Part shown: positions 1-13,180 of the stretch, piece by piece
How the letters are laid out: each line of letters begins with the position of its first letter
Position numbering within the stretch: position 1 is the first letter of the stretch
Assembly (NCBI RefSeq): GCF_003672135.1
Contig: NC_039511.1
Location: forward strand, 10,008,464-10,072,463
Length of the DNA stretch: 64,000 nucleotides
Direction: 5' to 3'
Source of the DNA: Ooceraea biroi
Lineage: Eukaryota; Arthropoda; Insecta; Hymenoptera; Formicidae
Position numbers and translations under genes: made by a program
Notes under the pieces: model-generated
Database searches by the model: none
Seen by the model: only the letters and a program-made list of their open reading frames with translations
Told to the model about the DNA's origin: nothing

Positions 1-1215
1 TATTTTTCAATCATCATCATTTTATAAAGTTTTATCATCTACTGCATGTGCGTTGTTTAATCATCAATTATATGTATATTATAGTATTTTGAAGATATTA
101 TTATAAAATTTTGAAGATCATTAAATATATGTTTATGCCATTTATGTTTATCGAGTTATGCTGCGAGTGCGCATTGAATTAAATTTTATTTGATATATGA
201 CATTTATTACAGTTATTTATTATATTTATTTTATATTTAACATTTTCACAATTATGGGTATTTTTATTAATATTTATACAATATTCATGTAGTATGTTTA
301 TTTTCGGTCATGATGTGCAATTGTGTTTTAAAATATCAATATTTTATTATAATCGAAGTAGCATCGTTGTAATAAATATTTGTTGGAAAAAGTTAATTGT
401 AAATCTGTTTTATATCTACTTTCGCCAGGAAGAGAGATATCAAAAATATTTCTCGATATTACAAAATTAATTAACTTTGCCGCGAACGATAACGCGACCG
501 TTATATCATGCCCAATTTATGGTGTTTACGATTATTTGATAAAAGATAATAGTTACTTTTTTGCAAAAATACCTGCATAATTGTACAATTGCTTCTGGAA
601 AAGATAATTTAAACGATTTTAATACGCTCATTAACAGACACGGTGATTCGAGAGACTTACACGATATCAACCATGCAATTCATTTAATTCGCGAGCAAAT
701 TTTCATATTGTAGCATTGTCCGTTCTTTAATGAAAATCTCATGTTATTTCTTGAAAACTTGAGAGAACGCTCGAAATTCGTCACAATTAATTTCGAGTGG
801 AATCAGAAACGACATAATAGACTCGCTTTTCGTCAAGTGAACTTATGCAGAGTACCAGGTAAAAAGCAAAATTCTAATTGTCCCATCAGTTCCTCTAATT
901 AATATTTACAACTTAAGAGAAATGCGAAAGATTATAATTGTTTAAATTTAAATTTAGATTTAAAAAATCATTTTCAAATTTATATTCTGAAATCAAAGTC
1001 GTCGCTATTCAATCGCTTTTTCAGTGGCACAATTTGTCAGATAGCTCAGATGGCTCTTTGTCATTCAGACAAGACCGTTGCTTCTTGATAGGAGAAAAGA
1101 ACGATTGAAAAGGAAAACAGACTTGCCCCCGATGCGAAATAAAATGAACAGCGCGTCAAAGTTCACAGAGGACTGAAATTGCGTTAAACGGAGGAGCTTT
1201 TCGCTATGCAAAAGT

Positions 1216-1223
1216 ATGCAAAT
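1216..1223 (+). promoter_or_regulatory. POU octamer ATGCAAAT
   Basis: Exact ATGCAAAT, the first of nine exact octamers found by eye. A related ATGCAAAA lies 11 bases upstream. Confidence 0.3.
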
Positions 1224-1407
1224 AACACGAGAACGTAATTAACGTTGTATCTAACCGTGGCGGAATCAAGACAATCCGTTTCGCTGCGCGAGAAGGGAAG
1301 CACGGTTTTTACATTTCAATTACGTTTCCACGCGATCTACGCCTGACTACCGCAATGTGAACCGTAACAAGAATAATTGATCACAGTACTGTTGAGAGTA
1401 ATTAATC

Positions 1408-1436
1408 GTTTTTATTACTGAAACAATAATAAAAAC
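1408..1436. repeat. Perfect 10-bp inverted repeat
   Basis: GTTTTTATTA and TAATAAAAAC form perfect arms around a 9-base loop. It lies in AT-rich DNA, where such hairpins arise easily by chance. Confidence 0.7.
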
Positions 1437-2113
1437 AGTGAAATTAATAATTTTAATTTATTAAAAAAGAATTAAATAGCTAACAGCGTTTCTTCAGCGA
1501 ACGTTCGCGTTGACGTATCTTTGACACATCACAAACGATATTTTCTATTCGATTCTCGATTCGATCATGTTTAGTCAGCACGAAGCTTTAATCTCCGAAT
1601 TTCGTAATACACCTCACATGCTTTCATTCGAGCTCATTCAAAGCTCATTCATGCTGCATCTTTTACAAAACACGCGAGATTGGGGTCCGCAGGAATCGAT
1701 TTTCGAACGTTCGTACATATTTAATCGGAGTTAACCGAAAAAGGCTGGCTCGATTTTCGATTTTCTAAAATCGGTTTCCAGTAACAGTGCGGAAATTTGA
1801 AAAATCATGAAAAATTCGGCAAACAAAAATCGGATATTAAAACTGTTAGAGAACTGGGATCAATCTACGTCAAAAGCGGTTTTTGATTGGATTTTTCGGC
1901 TCGCCGAGATCCGATTAGCGGTTAGTATCCGATCGAGATCGATAATGCGGTTAACGCCTTGAACTCGAACGATCCTCGCCGGGATCCTCGTTCCTCTAAC
2001 GGTATTCTGAACAACATGGAGATACCGCCCTCGGATAGAAGCGTGCGTTATTAGGCGATTTAAAGCGCTAGGCGCCCCAGAATTTACCGCTTCGTGCTCG
2101 CCCGACTGATTTT

Positions 2114-2121
2114 ATTTGCAT
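2114..2121 (-). promoter_or_regulatory. POU octamer ATGCAAAT (minus strand)
   Basis: Exact ATTTGCAT on the plus strand, about 610 bases from the next octamer at 2731. Confidence 0.3.
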
Positions 2122-2197
2122 AGTCCGCTGTCCGTAGAGCGTGCCATTCACTCGTGGTTTTGTCACGTGGGCGCAACGAGGATTTTACGATCAGCAG

Positions 2198-2226
2198 GAG
2201 AGAAAGAGAGATAGACAGAGAGAGAT
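2198..2226. repeat. GA-rich simple repeat
   Basis: A degenerate AGAG/AGAT repeat of about 29 bases in a CpG-rich stretch. Confidence 0.75.
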
Positions 2227-2730
2227 GGTGGAGCACGGGATCTTACCGAGAAACTCCATAAAATCGCGCCCACCAGCGGCATCTCTGGATTTCAATTACC
2301 CGAACGGACGGCGAAACACTCGGCCGTCCATTAGCCGGTCTATTCAATCGTGTAATTGCGTTTAACTGTGAAGTTACCGGATCTTCGAACTTCGTTGCGC
2401 ATCCGGCATCGTCGCGATGACGATAAATAACACTTTCGCGTTCCCAGTATCGAGATATTGCAAAAGTAACAGGCGGTTCTATTATTTACTCAGTCAATTA
2501 TTTATTTAAAAATGCAGAATTCTTTAACCCGTGTAACAAAGAAATAATAAGCATATCACTATTAACATGATCAACAAATATCAAGAATTTCTACATTATT
2601 ATAATTACAATCTTGATTTGTTTTTATCACACGGAGACTCGCACAAAATCGAGAACGCGGGTCAAGAAGATACTCGAGTCGAGTTTCTGGCGTTGACAAA
2701 TTTCTTGCCGTTTCCAAAACTCGATGAGGT

Positions 2731-2738
2731 ATGCAAAT
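2731..2738 (+). promoter_or_regulatory. POU octamer ATGCAAAT
   Basis: Exact octamer. With 1216, 2114 and 4116 it makes four exact sites within 3 kb. Confidence 0.3.
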
Positions 2739-3165
2739 GGATCGTTTTATCGTGTCGTCGTACCGCGTGTAACGTAGTTTACTCTCCGTATGCAATTTCT
2801 GTATGCTTCCACTCTCGACCGCCGATATTGCGCGCGGCGAGCGGCAACAGCGGCCCGAGGGAAATGTTAACATAATATTTTACCAAACGAGTTATTTCCT
2901 CGGCCGCGCGTGCTCGTTTATGAATATTGCATTATAATGCTCCCGCCGTCGCATTTACGCCGCTTTAAAAATAAACAGACGCCGAATCTGTCGTGGCGCG
3001 ATAATAAAGCGTTCTAAATTCCAAGTGCTCCGCGACGACGGATATCCGCCAGTTATTAATTCAATCCATCACTCTCGCTGGAATCGCCAAGTTTCACCTC
3101 GTTTTTAATTCACGCGACCTCCGACTCATCGGTGGGCAAGGACGAAGGGGGAGTCTCGATCGATC

Positions 3166-3183
3166 GGGGAAGGGGGGGGAGGG
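3166..3183 (+). other. G-quadruplex-type motif
   Basis: GGGG, a run of eight G and GGG, separated by single A bases, provide at least four runs of three G within 18 bases. Confidence 0.6.
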
Positions 3184-4115
3184 AATCGGCGAGTGAGCGA
3201 GGATAAAACTTCTCGACAATAAGATCCAGCGCGCGCGAACGGATCGCCCGAGTGATTAATCGCGGAGTCGCAGAGAAAAAGCTACATCGGTCCAGAACCT
3301 CGCGCGCACACAGTTATTGATCGTTTCCGTGGCGATTTCATAAATCATTCAATCAATAAGATCCGCCGCGATTTCATATCCTCTTGACTGAGAGCGCGGC
3401 GTTGATCGCGTGCAGCTCGTTTCAATTTGCGGCGGACAGACGCGCGACTTTCCGACTCACTTTCCCACGTGAGAGGGACGCGAGGATCATATTCCGCTTG
3501 ACAGCTGCGAAATTGAAAGAAGAGAAGTGACCGCGAGCACGTAAAATCCCGAACGAAATAACGTCGCGTACACGCAAATCCGCAGCGCGATACGTTGTAA
3601 ATTATATGAAGAGAAATGAAGCTTTTTGACGCGACTTTCAGAAATATCTTTTTCAGAGATACACGGGAATACGTACACAGCCAAGGGAGACCATGGGACG
3701 GAGATGGGACAAGGAGTAACGGGCAAAAAAGGATAACGACAAGACGGGAGCCGGCCGATGGGTCGTCTTCGTATCTCCAGGGGGCGACCGTCATCCTCGG
3801 CGGGGTGGAAGAGGACAGCGCGCATTTACCTAAGAACGCACTTTGTATTCTCCGCCTGGCGGGTTGTTTAAAATAATTGTTATGTCACGAGCGCGCGCGT
3901 TGACGGCCGTCTTCGTTCGAAACGAGCGCCGCTCGCGGCAATGAAACCGCTCGTCTCGTCTCGCTCGCTTCCTTCGCAAAGTCGAAGTCATCGCCGGGTT
4001 ATGACGTCTAACGTTTCCAGATAAGACCGGCTTCGCACAATGGCCAGGCAGTACGTACAGAACTAAGGTAGCAAAAATTAGGAAGAGTTGATATAAGGGA
4101 ATTAACAATTTACAT

Positions 4116-4123
4116 ATTTGCAT
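4116..4123 (-). promoter_or_regulatory. POU octamer ATGCAAAT (minus strand)
   Basis: Exact ATTTGCAT on the plus strand, the last of the four-site group near the left end of the window. Confidence 0.3.
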
Positions 4124-4200
4124 AACCGTCTGCAAAAAGCGACGAAGATAATAACTTGGAACGATATGATTTACATACACTATATGTACATGCTACAAGC

Positions 4201-7200
4201 GTATTGCGTAGAGATATATACGGAAAATTAAGAAATTTGTAAGATTTACCAGATTTAGATTCTTGTTTTTCAAGTGAATATTTTTTCTCAAAAACTTATT
4301 CGTTATTAATATTAAGATAGTAAATTGCCCTCGCGTATAAGATACTGAAGGAAGGAGATAATGTGGACCGATATGTTCTTGATATAATATTATTGCGAGA
4401 AGAATGGGTGCGCAAACGCTTCTTTTGCTCGATTTGCTGTTGCGCTTACGTCGGTGTGCCCTCGTAATCTACTAATCGCGGATCGCAGGATTAATATCAT
4501 CGTTCACGGAATATCCGTGATCTTTCTGATGCGTTTCACGGCGAACTGTTGGCAGGCAAAATTGCGCGTGATCCTCGCGCGATATCTTAATAAAATCTGC
4601 GTGGCGCGGGCTAATTAACCCGCATACCCCTAAGCGCGCAGCAGCCTTTAAATCTCCGCGCGCGCGATCGAATATCGGATGTCGATTACACGTTCATTTG
4701 TCAATAGCAGGCTGCTCGCCGATCTGGTGTTCGTCGAACCGTATCGGCACAATGTAGCGGGCGATTCGATCCAAAGGATATTAATCCATCGACTCTCTCT
4801 CTCTCCCCGTCCCTCTATCTCTCTTCGTCTTGCGCGATAATAGCGGCTCCGCGAGCATGTGCGTTTCGGTATCTCTTAATCGTCCACCTGTCCGCCTCTC
4901 TCTCTAATGGTAACGCGCAAGGCAGGAATAATGTTTGCATCGTTGCTACGGCCGCGCCTATTGATTTGTCAGCGGAGCTAATGGGTTTCCATACACACAA
5001 GCCGGAATTCCGAACCGGAGGGATACTGGCGAACCGTGCCGCGAGTATTAATACGGTCGTTATGGGGCCCCGCCGCCACGCCGCGGTATCCACCACCCGT
5101 TACGCCACCCTTTCGCCCGTGAATTCTCCTTTCCGGTCGAGGAATTCGCGGGTGCGCGAATTCCTCTCGCTGACTGCCCGCGGCAAATCGAGAGATGCAC
5201 GGAAGACTTACATACGGCGGTACGAAAACGGCAGTAATATAAACTCATAATTCAGATAAGAGAGAGGCAGAATAGGAGATTAGGGACATGGGAAGTAGGC
5301 GAGAAAACAGCAGTCGCCGAAAACAAGAGAGCTAGAATTCCAAATCCAGGCATTCATTCGTTATTATATCCGATTACAGAATATTCCTGAATAGCTGTCA
5401 AAACGAAAAACACAGGGAGTATTCCGCAATCCTCACGGATGACGCGTTTTCCGGAGATTTCAGAAACGTGTCACTCCCTTTTCCCTATATATGGTATATA
5501 TAAATAATTTTTGCCTTTATTATTGAATTATTTTCCAAATTCCTCGTGCATAAGATACCGTGATACGGTACCGCGACGACGCGGCACCCGATCCGGTAAA
5601 TATATGTACAGTTTACGATGAATGTACCGTATATACACGCGTACCGGTATCGCCGCGTGACCATTCCCGCCCACGCATTTATAAATCGCTCTCGCATGGG
5701 GCATCCGGAGCCCATCCCGTTCGTTATGGGAAAGAAGGGAGAGGCCGTGCCCCCGACCGCATCGTCGTCCGCGCTCTTCCTGCGACGCATCGCGCTGCGC
5801 TAACCCTCCTGTCGCAGCGCGGCGCATTCATTCTAGTTAGAGCGCGCGCCCCGACCATCGGCCGTTATATATCTCTGCTGATTTGAATTTAACGGTCGCC
5901 GGCGCATTGTGCGTACACGCGCGCACGTGAGCGTGCGTCCGACCTCTCGCTCTTGTCTCCATTTTTCTTCTCTCTTATCCCGCGATGGAATAATCCGCGC
6001 GACGATCCGGTTCGCCGCCACGCACGTCTCGTCGCCGTTGCATATGCCTTCGTTATTCCTAAAATGTCTACTTTTTTTATTTCAGTCGCTTCCGTCACGC
6101 GTCCATTATAATTTAACGCGCGGAAGAGAAGAGGATGTTTATTATGCGAGATCTAAAATTTTGATTCGGAGTACGGAAGAGAGAGAGAACACTCGTTAAT
6201 AAATAATTGAGTCGTTCGTAGGATATTCATGCAGTTCAGAATATTAATATGGTTACGACAGCTGAATATATGTGTCTAGTAATTCGGACAAGAGCTTTAT
6301 AAAGATTATTTAAAAAATTTTTTTAATTCAATAAGGAAGTCAACTGAACCAAAATTCTTCTGCTTAAAACCAGAGAATAGCATTGTTGCAACGGCGCATG
6401 ATGCTGCGTAACAGGCGAGTCATGTAAATCCCGAAAGCAGAATTTTACGCCCTTCATGCGCCGTAAAGTACAAATTGGCTCTAACAACAGGCGGAGGTGA
6501 TGCGCGGATCCAAGTTTCCTTGGCGAGAAGCGACTGAACTTTGTGCGCGAATTTCTTAATTAAATCCTTTCTGCTCGGTGATGTTGCGTTTTACGCCTCG
6601 CATTTGCGTCGGCCCAACTGACTCGTTTTATCTCTCTGCATTCTCTGCGGTAGAGTTACGCGTAGTGAGCGTGTGCCTTGCGAGCTTTGCCCATCCCTCG
6701 AGCGCAATTGAGTCCCGCGCGCACACACGCGGGTAAATACAGAGAAGTAAAAAATTAAAAAGTATAAATATGCTCAAACTCCGATGCGGATTTTTTTTAT
6801 TCAAATTTGTTGCTGCAGGGTAACAAATCGAGCCGACAGACCAGCGATTTGTATTAATTTACGACGATATTATTTGTACAATATCTTTTTCGCTCGGAAT
6901 TAATTGTGAAAATATTTTTTTGAAATATTCCGTAATAAAATCCACCCGCTTCCGTTTCACCGGGAAAACTGATTTCGCAATTCATTCGCGTGTCCAGCAA
7001 CGGCGAGAGAATACACTCAAGCAGGTATCGGACATACCGGATTATCGTAATACCGTGTATCGCGACGACGCACCGCTTCCTAAATAAACATTTGCGTCCG
7101 CCGACGTATTCGCATAATCTATTCGCACGTGATATGCATACGTAGTACACACCGCGCCGGTCTCCTATGTTTACCGATTAAATCAGAGCCTCGAAGTGCA

Positions 7201-7320
7201 TCGTCGGAGCTGCCTGCTAGCATCCCACTCAAATCGTGAGACACGCTAATGACAGAACGATCCTCCCCTGGTCGATATTCTGTCCGACTTGACTTCGCTG
7301 ATAAACGATTAATACGCGAT
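4201..7320. other. CpG-rich non-coding sequence with AT patches
   Basis: No gene was recognised. The most CpG-dense part is about 5540-5960, where overlapping frames of 60-108 codons occur on both strands. A CT-rich run lies at 4793-4822. AT-rich patches lie at about 4200-4330 and 6230-6350. Confidence 0.6.
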
Positions 7321-7898
7321 TAATAAGGTCATATTCTCTGCAATACTGTTATATAACTTGAATTGATCAGGAGTAATAAGAATAATCTGTTCGATTAGTA
7401 AAAACGTTAAAATTCTTTATTGAACGGAAGAACTAATGTCAATTATTTTATGGAAATAAAATACGTATGCATAGAAAAATTATATATTTAACTAACATTA
7501 TTTGCTATTACATTATCAGGAGCATTTACAATTGTCTAATACATCACAGATTTTTGGAAAAAAAAGAAAAAAAATTAAAACGTTAGGTTCAGAATCTTCT
7601 ACTCTCTCTTATATCCTAATCCTATCCTACTATCATGCAAAGCCATAGTCTGCGAGTCGACCGCGTTGTACGAGAATCGCACAAAAAATGACATAGTCGG
7701 GGTGCAAAACGCGCCATTACAACTTTCTCAGATCGCGGAAGGGTTAATCGCAGCCGTGGCAGCGGCAACGCGGGTTTCGCGATGGTGCAAAAGCACGAGG
7801 AGAATAATTAAAGCGCGCGGTATCCCGCTGCCTTTATGTACTCGTCGGCCGATTCGCGGCACAACAGGGCGCCACCGGTTTCTTTCGTCGCGCCGCAC

Positions 7899-7926
7899 AC
7901 GAACGAACGAACGAACGAACGAACGA
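7899..7926. repeat. (ACGA)7 tetranucleotide microsatellite
   Basis: Seven perfect ACGA units in tandem. Open frames that cross it in two directions are repeat artefacts. Confidence 0.95.
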
Positions 7927-10380
7927 TCGTGATGCGCATCATCAGCGAGAAACGGCAGCGATGTAATCGCCGGTCATCCGTTGGCGTCACGTCGCGCGCG
8001 CTAATGTACTCTGAATTGACGCGTTCCATATTCCCGGCATAGTCAGACGTTTATAAATCCATAAACGATTCCGACGGGCGAAGCGCGCGACTCGCTACGA
8101 TCGATACGACGGGATGGAGATTGTCGTTGCGCCGCGAGACTCCGAGACATTATTGGCAGAGTGTCTATCTCTGACGCCGGTCGTCCGCGTGACAGATACT
8201 TCATCGCCGATTGTTTGATTATCGCGTGGAAAGGTACACTGCTAGAGACGAGTGCACACTACTGGAGTAAATGATTAAACGTTTTTTTCATCTGTCCACG
8301 CGGTTACATTAATCCCAAGTACAGTTAGCAATACCGGTTACCACCGCGCGCTCGGGCAGACCCACTGCTAAATCCGCAGAGGATTAACTGAAATTTTTAA
8401 AATTGCTCTTGAAATATTTAGTACTTGAAGTTTTCCATAACTAAATCTCAGCTCAAGGATTTAATGTCTGTAAAGTGAATATATTGATAATATAATAACG
8501 CAAATAATATAATCCGGTGGTAACAACATTTGCAAGATTAAAAGAGCGAATTTACGAAATAGTCGGCCTGTACAAGATGAAATAAAGATTATCGTGACAG
8601 ATTATCGAATTAAAGAAACCATTAAGATAGATCTTGTCACTGAACTACTTTGTATTCCTCCTTTAGTTGCAGGTAAATCTACGGACAGATGGTACGTGCC
8701 GCGAAGTAGATCGAGCCAACTTACATTCAAGTTAAAAGAGAGGAATAAAAGAGAGGTACCTTACGATATAAATAAGATCGCGTTATTTCGATTAACTCGA
8801 AAATTTATAGTCTCCTCTACCGCATTCTCGAATGGGGCATGCGAGGCGGTTCCCACGTTCCTAAATGCCTCCGCAAATGCGCGATGGATGCACGCGTACG
8901 CAAGAATGCATTATAAATGTCGTAATCTTGCCTCTTGGCGCATACATATTTATCGTCATGATCACCGCATGAAATAACGGACGATTTTACGGGCATCAAG
9001 TAGCCTCGAGCTACGTGGCTACGCTTAATTAACTGACGATTGTTAAATTTGAGGATATTAACTCGCGAAGGGTGCAAACGAGCAATTATTAATTCCAAGG
9101 TAATTGAATCGTATGCATCACGCGCATCACGAGTAAGATTCCCCTCTTTGCTAATACGAGGTAGTCGCACTTTTCAGACATCCGCAATCTCTTTGCGACG
9201 TCGAGCGTATCTCTCGATTCTTTCGAGATAATATCTCCCCCGAATACATTTTTTCGGGATTGGAGGCACGCGAGCTTTTATGTCACGAGAACGATGCACG
9301 GCGGAGCGTGCCAGCGATTCTCGAAGATTATTCCAATTCTCTTTGCATATTGCAGACACACTAGAGTTCGGGCCACGGCGAATTTAGAATTTTCCTCGAT
9401 CTACGCGGTCGTCCACGTTGGATCACGGCCAATTCTCCGGGGGAGGAAGGATATATCCCGGCGTAGTTTTCAGGTCAGGACGCCATAATGCGGAAAACGT
9501 GTTAGCGCACAAAGTTGCGGAAACCGCGTTGCATCCGTCGTAATAACCGGGCATAATTGAATGCAGTCGCCGCTGCTGTGACGAATCGAACTGGAATGCT
9601 CGCTTCACACCGACCGACGATGTTCCCTCGCTTCACGGGCGCGATATTCCCACATTGAGTTACACGATATTTCAATGAGTTTCTTCAAAAGCGATAAATC
9701 TTATCGGTAATAAATCGTGCAAATGATTTTACAGCTGTTATTGCAGTCAATGTAATATTCCTCGAGCATAACTCCCGTCTCTCTAACGTGACGAAAGAGT
9801 TTACGATAGGTACAAGATACATTCTTCATTTTATACCGATACGTAGTACGCGTTAACAATTCTTTATTAATATTATCAACAGTTTCTAGGAAACGAAGGG
9901 AGGAAAGACAGCCGCGTAACGCACGTAGATTCACGCAATCATATGAATTATTTGACCACGCCGGGAAATGCGAGCGACGCCGCGATATCAGCTGCACCGT
10001 AATTCACCCGGGGATCTTATATTCCTCCAACGGACGCGCGTACATACAACTTCACGTTCCAGGCCCGTAGCAGACCCGCACGAACGACATACGACAGGAC
10101 AAGCCTGTACGGGCCCGCAGTATTTACGCGGCACTCTCAACCCGAGAGATGACTCTACTCGGAACGAAAGTTGAAATTATGACGTAAACCGACCCCGAGC
10201 ACCGGCGCGCCGGGCACGTCAAAAGGTCTCCCCGTGCTATCGCACCGGTGCAGCATCGGGGAACTGGCAGGGTGACGTAAGCCGCGTGCAAGTCCGCGTC
10301 AACGGTGCGATGATTCCTCCCCGTTAGAGTTAGGCACTTGACCCCGCACTGCTCCCGGAATGCCGCGTGTATATGCGTGT

Positions 10381-10430
10381 CCTGTTCTGTTCTGTCCTGT
10401 CCTGTTCTGTCGTGTCCCGTGTTGTGCCGT
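10381..10430. repeat. Degenerate pentanucleotide repeat (YYTGT-type, 10 units)
   Basis: Ten consecutive pentamers, each ending in GT, stay in phase. The first six are CCTGT or TCTGT; the last four have drifted to CGTGT, CCCGT, GTTGT and GCCGT. Confidence 0.88.
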
Positions 10431-12668
10431 GCGGGATGCCCCGCGGCGCATCCATCACGTGTGTCCGCGGGGAGAAGGGAGCCGTCGAGCGGTTCGCCAT
10501 GAACCGCCGGGAACCGGAGGGCGAGGGAGGTGAGTTATCAATGAAACGCCGGGTGCCACACGCGGCATATCGTTCCGACGATGGGCTCGGCGGCCCGATC
10601 ACCGTTAACCGGTCTTGGCCATTGCTTGTTTCCTGCACGCACTTGGACGTTTGAGTGCCAGGGAACTCCGTGAGTGCAAGGTGCTCACGATGAGAGAGAA
10701 TTTCATTCCTGATTGACATTCATGACTCCTCTCGGCAAATTCAAGCCCTTGCCCGTTGGTTGAATTGATCTCTTTTCTTAATCGGCGAGACCTCGCAAAA
10801 GCGATTGATTAAGTTGGCAGAAGCTTTGCAAAACTTTTTAGTATTTTATTACTTGAAGCACGAGCACGGGTAGACTGTAAAATGCTTCTTGTTTAATTAA
10901 AAGGAAGTTGCTTGATATTCTTTAATCAATTTCGGGAAAGCTCCGATTTAGCTAAATCTTTATCGACTTGATTGATAGTTATCGTGATTTGCGTTAAACT
11001 TGGAAAAACTGGGGAAAACGGTTACAAAGATCCCTTCGATTTTCTTATAGGTATACAGTGTCCAGTTTTTCACGATAGTCTTTTACGATACGAACATTAC
11101 GCTCAGTTTGAAGACTACGAATGCCCTGTGACTGTCTGATCTATGTTACGCAGGAGCGAAAGCGAGAAAATTATGATTATACGTTTCACTTCCACATCCT
11201 TACTCGCGATTTTATAAGCCTCGGATGTCCCATGACCTCACATTGTGCAATTCCTAAAATACAAGGAGATGACATTGCATTTTATTTTCTCTCATTACGT
11301 GCATGTGGGTATAATCAATTCAATAATGTGGAACAATTCGTAAAGGATATCTGTAGAAATTGTGCGTGTCTGAAATTTTTGTTTCTTTCATCTTTATCTT
11401 TCTTCTATTACATTTCTCAGCAATATTTTTAATTTCGTTGATGCAATAATTTATTCCTTATTGTTGCGATATTTCTGCTAACGAGGGCACTTCTTGTCAT
11501 GACGTATGACATCTGCGAAAACCGAGAGACCGCCGAGCTGAATTTATCTCGTGCAATTCAGAATAAAATGCGCGCAATCTCGCTTACAGAAAAATTCACA
11601 ACGACGAAAAACTCATTAATGCGAAGCAATTACGGATATCTGGATATCTGAAGGCTTAGCAGAAACTACGGCAAACTAGTTGGCCCGAAATTACGAACGG
11701 GCGGTGCACGTTGTTGCGGCGCAAATAGTTACACCACCAAAGCCGGCAATATCAACTCTCCGCGCTGTGAAAGCTGATACATGCATACTTAACATAATTT
11801 CGGAATTAACGCAATTTCGGAATTTGCCGCACGACGCACACCTCAAAACCTCACAATTTCATTACGGCGTCGTGTGGCATAATATTGACGTAAGCGCAAC
11901 GGCATCGTTTTAATTAGGAAGGAAACAATGCACGGCTTTTATTGGGCAATAATTCCTGCGATACCGCGCTTACAATTACATTCAGCAACATCGTCAATTG
12001 CGTGATACTTCATGTGCAACAACAAATGATAAAGAATTCATACGAATCGTAACGCGGCTTCAAGTTTTGCTGAGAATATGGAACATCGTATTATCAGTTG
12101 CTCAAAAGATTACATCTGAAAGAGTTGAATTCAACTGAAAAAAAAAGATATCTAGACAGCGTATCTTGATTTTAACAAGGTATCTCAACAAGAATCTCAA
12201 GAGAAGAAGTCACAGAGGGGAAGTCGCGGTAACAGAGTCGTCGATGATCGGGAACGAGCGATTCACTGAACAATGGGTGATACTGCCATCGTGCGCGCGA
12301 GAGAGTATCGGCGCGTGATCGCCTAGCGCGAATCAACAGATCTATCGATCGCGTATGCCGCAGACGGAGAGCCTTGCATCGCCATTAGGCGAGCGATTCA
12401 GGAAACGAATAGGAGCTAAGTGAAACGTATTCGACACGGGGGTCTTTACCGTTATACGCGCGAGTCTCCTTGTCGAGCCCACGCGCCGCCGCGATCATTA
12501 TTATTGCACTCGCTCGCTTGCTCGCGCGGTATAATGTCATTGCCGGGCGGTGTGTTACGCTGCCGGTTTATGCACCGCCGTGACAAACGACGAATCGGCC
12601 AGACTCGCGGGTATGCGTGCCCACCTGGGACGATTATTCAGGACCGCAAAAAGTCTCTGTACAGCGAA

Positions 12669-12696
12669 GGGAGAAGAGGGACGGGGGGAAAGGGGG
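12669..12696 (+). other. G-quadruplex-type motif
   Basis: Four runs of three or more G are separated by loops of 6, 2 and 3 bases, which satisfies the usual four-run pattern. Confidence 0.65.
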
Positions 12697-12864
12697 AGCG
12701 TTCCTATGCGGGACCTACGGTGGAGCCTATACGTGGGCCGTGATAACGGCATCAGCTGTCGGCCGTACAGTTACTCACGTTAATGCTCGAGAGAGACTCG
12801 AAAGCGGCGATCCTTCTCGCGGCGAAGAAGCTGCTATTTAGGCTCTCAGAGAGATGTTTGCCGC

Positions 12865-12916
12865 GAGAAGGAAGAGGAGAAGAAGAAGAAAGAAAAGAAA
12901 CAGGGAGAAGAGGAGG
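12865..12916. repeat. Homopurine GAA/GGA tract
   Basis: Fifty-two bases are purine except for one C at 12901. The tract is built from GAAG, GAA and GGA units. Long homopurine tracts can form intramolecular triplexes. Confidence 0.9.
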
Positions 12917-13180
12917 TTCCGCGAGAACTCGCGGGGTTTATCCCGGCGATTAGCGCCGCGACGAGCGCGACGTTTTGACGCACGCGCGCGCGCGGATTTT
13001 TCCGCGCAGCCCGAAACGGTGGGAACACCGAGAACCGAGCCGCGTGTGTCGGAGAATCGTGTTCGCAGACCAGAGGAACAAGATGTAACACTTTCCGTTG
13101 GAAATATTCCGCGAGGAGGAAGAGTCAGTCCTGTCGCGAGCTGCGAAGAGGATTCGGTATCCAGCGAGGCGAAGCATACA

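Larger units (their letters stand above)
1..1460. other. AT-rich intergenic or intronic sequence
   Basis: Mostly AT-rich with no recognised gene. ATTTTGAAGAT occurs twice at 86-96 and 108-118. An open frame at 380-580 (66 codons from a TTG) is unrecognised. A stretch at 1025-1108 after an acceptor-like TTTTTCAG is open for 27 codons, but nothing supports it further. Confidence 0.6.
1461..4200. other. CpG-rich non-coding sequence
   Basis: No gene was recognised. Overlapping open frames on both strands at 2567-2875 and 3345-4180 reflect low stop-codon density. The stretch holds one G-quadruplex-type motif and three of the four octamers of the left-end group. Confidence 0.6.
7321..12420. other. 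Mixed non-coding sequence
   Basis: An AT-rich patch (7321-7600) leads into CpG-rich DNA with the ACGA microsatellite. A 127-codon frame at 8594-8977 and a 129-codon minus-strand frame at 10330-10719 show no recognisable domain; the latter crosses the pentamer repeat. AATTTCGGAATT occurs twice at 11796 and 11813. GGATATCT is duplicated at 11634-11649. Confidence 0.6.
12421..13180. other. CpG-rich and purine-rich non-coding sequence
   Basis: A G-quadruplex-type motif is followed by a 52-base homopurine tract. Up to four frames of 65-138 codons overlap here on both strands, which marks a stop-poor, biased composition and not a gene. Confidence 0.6.
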
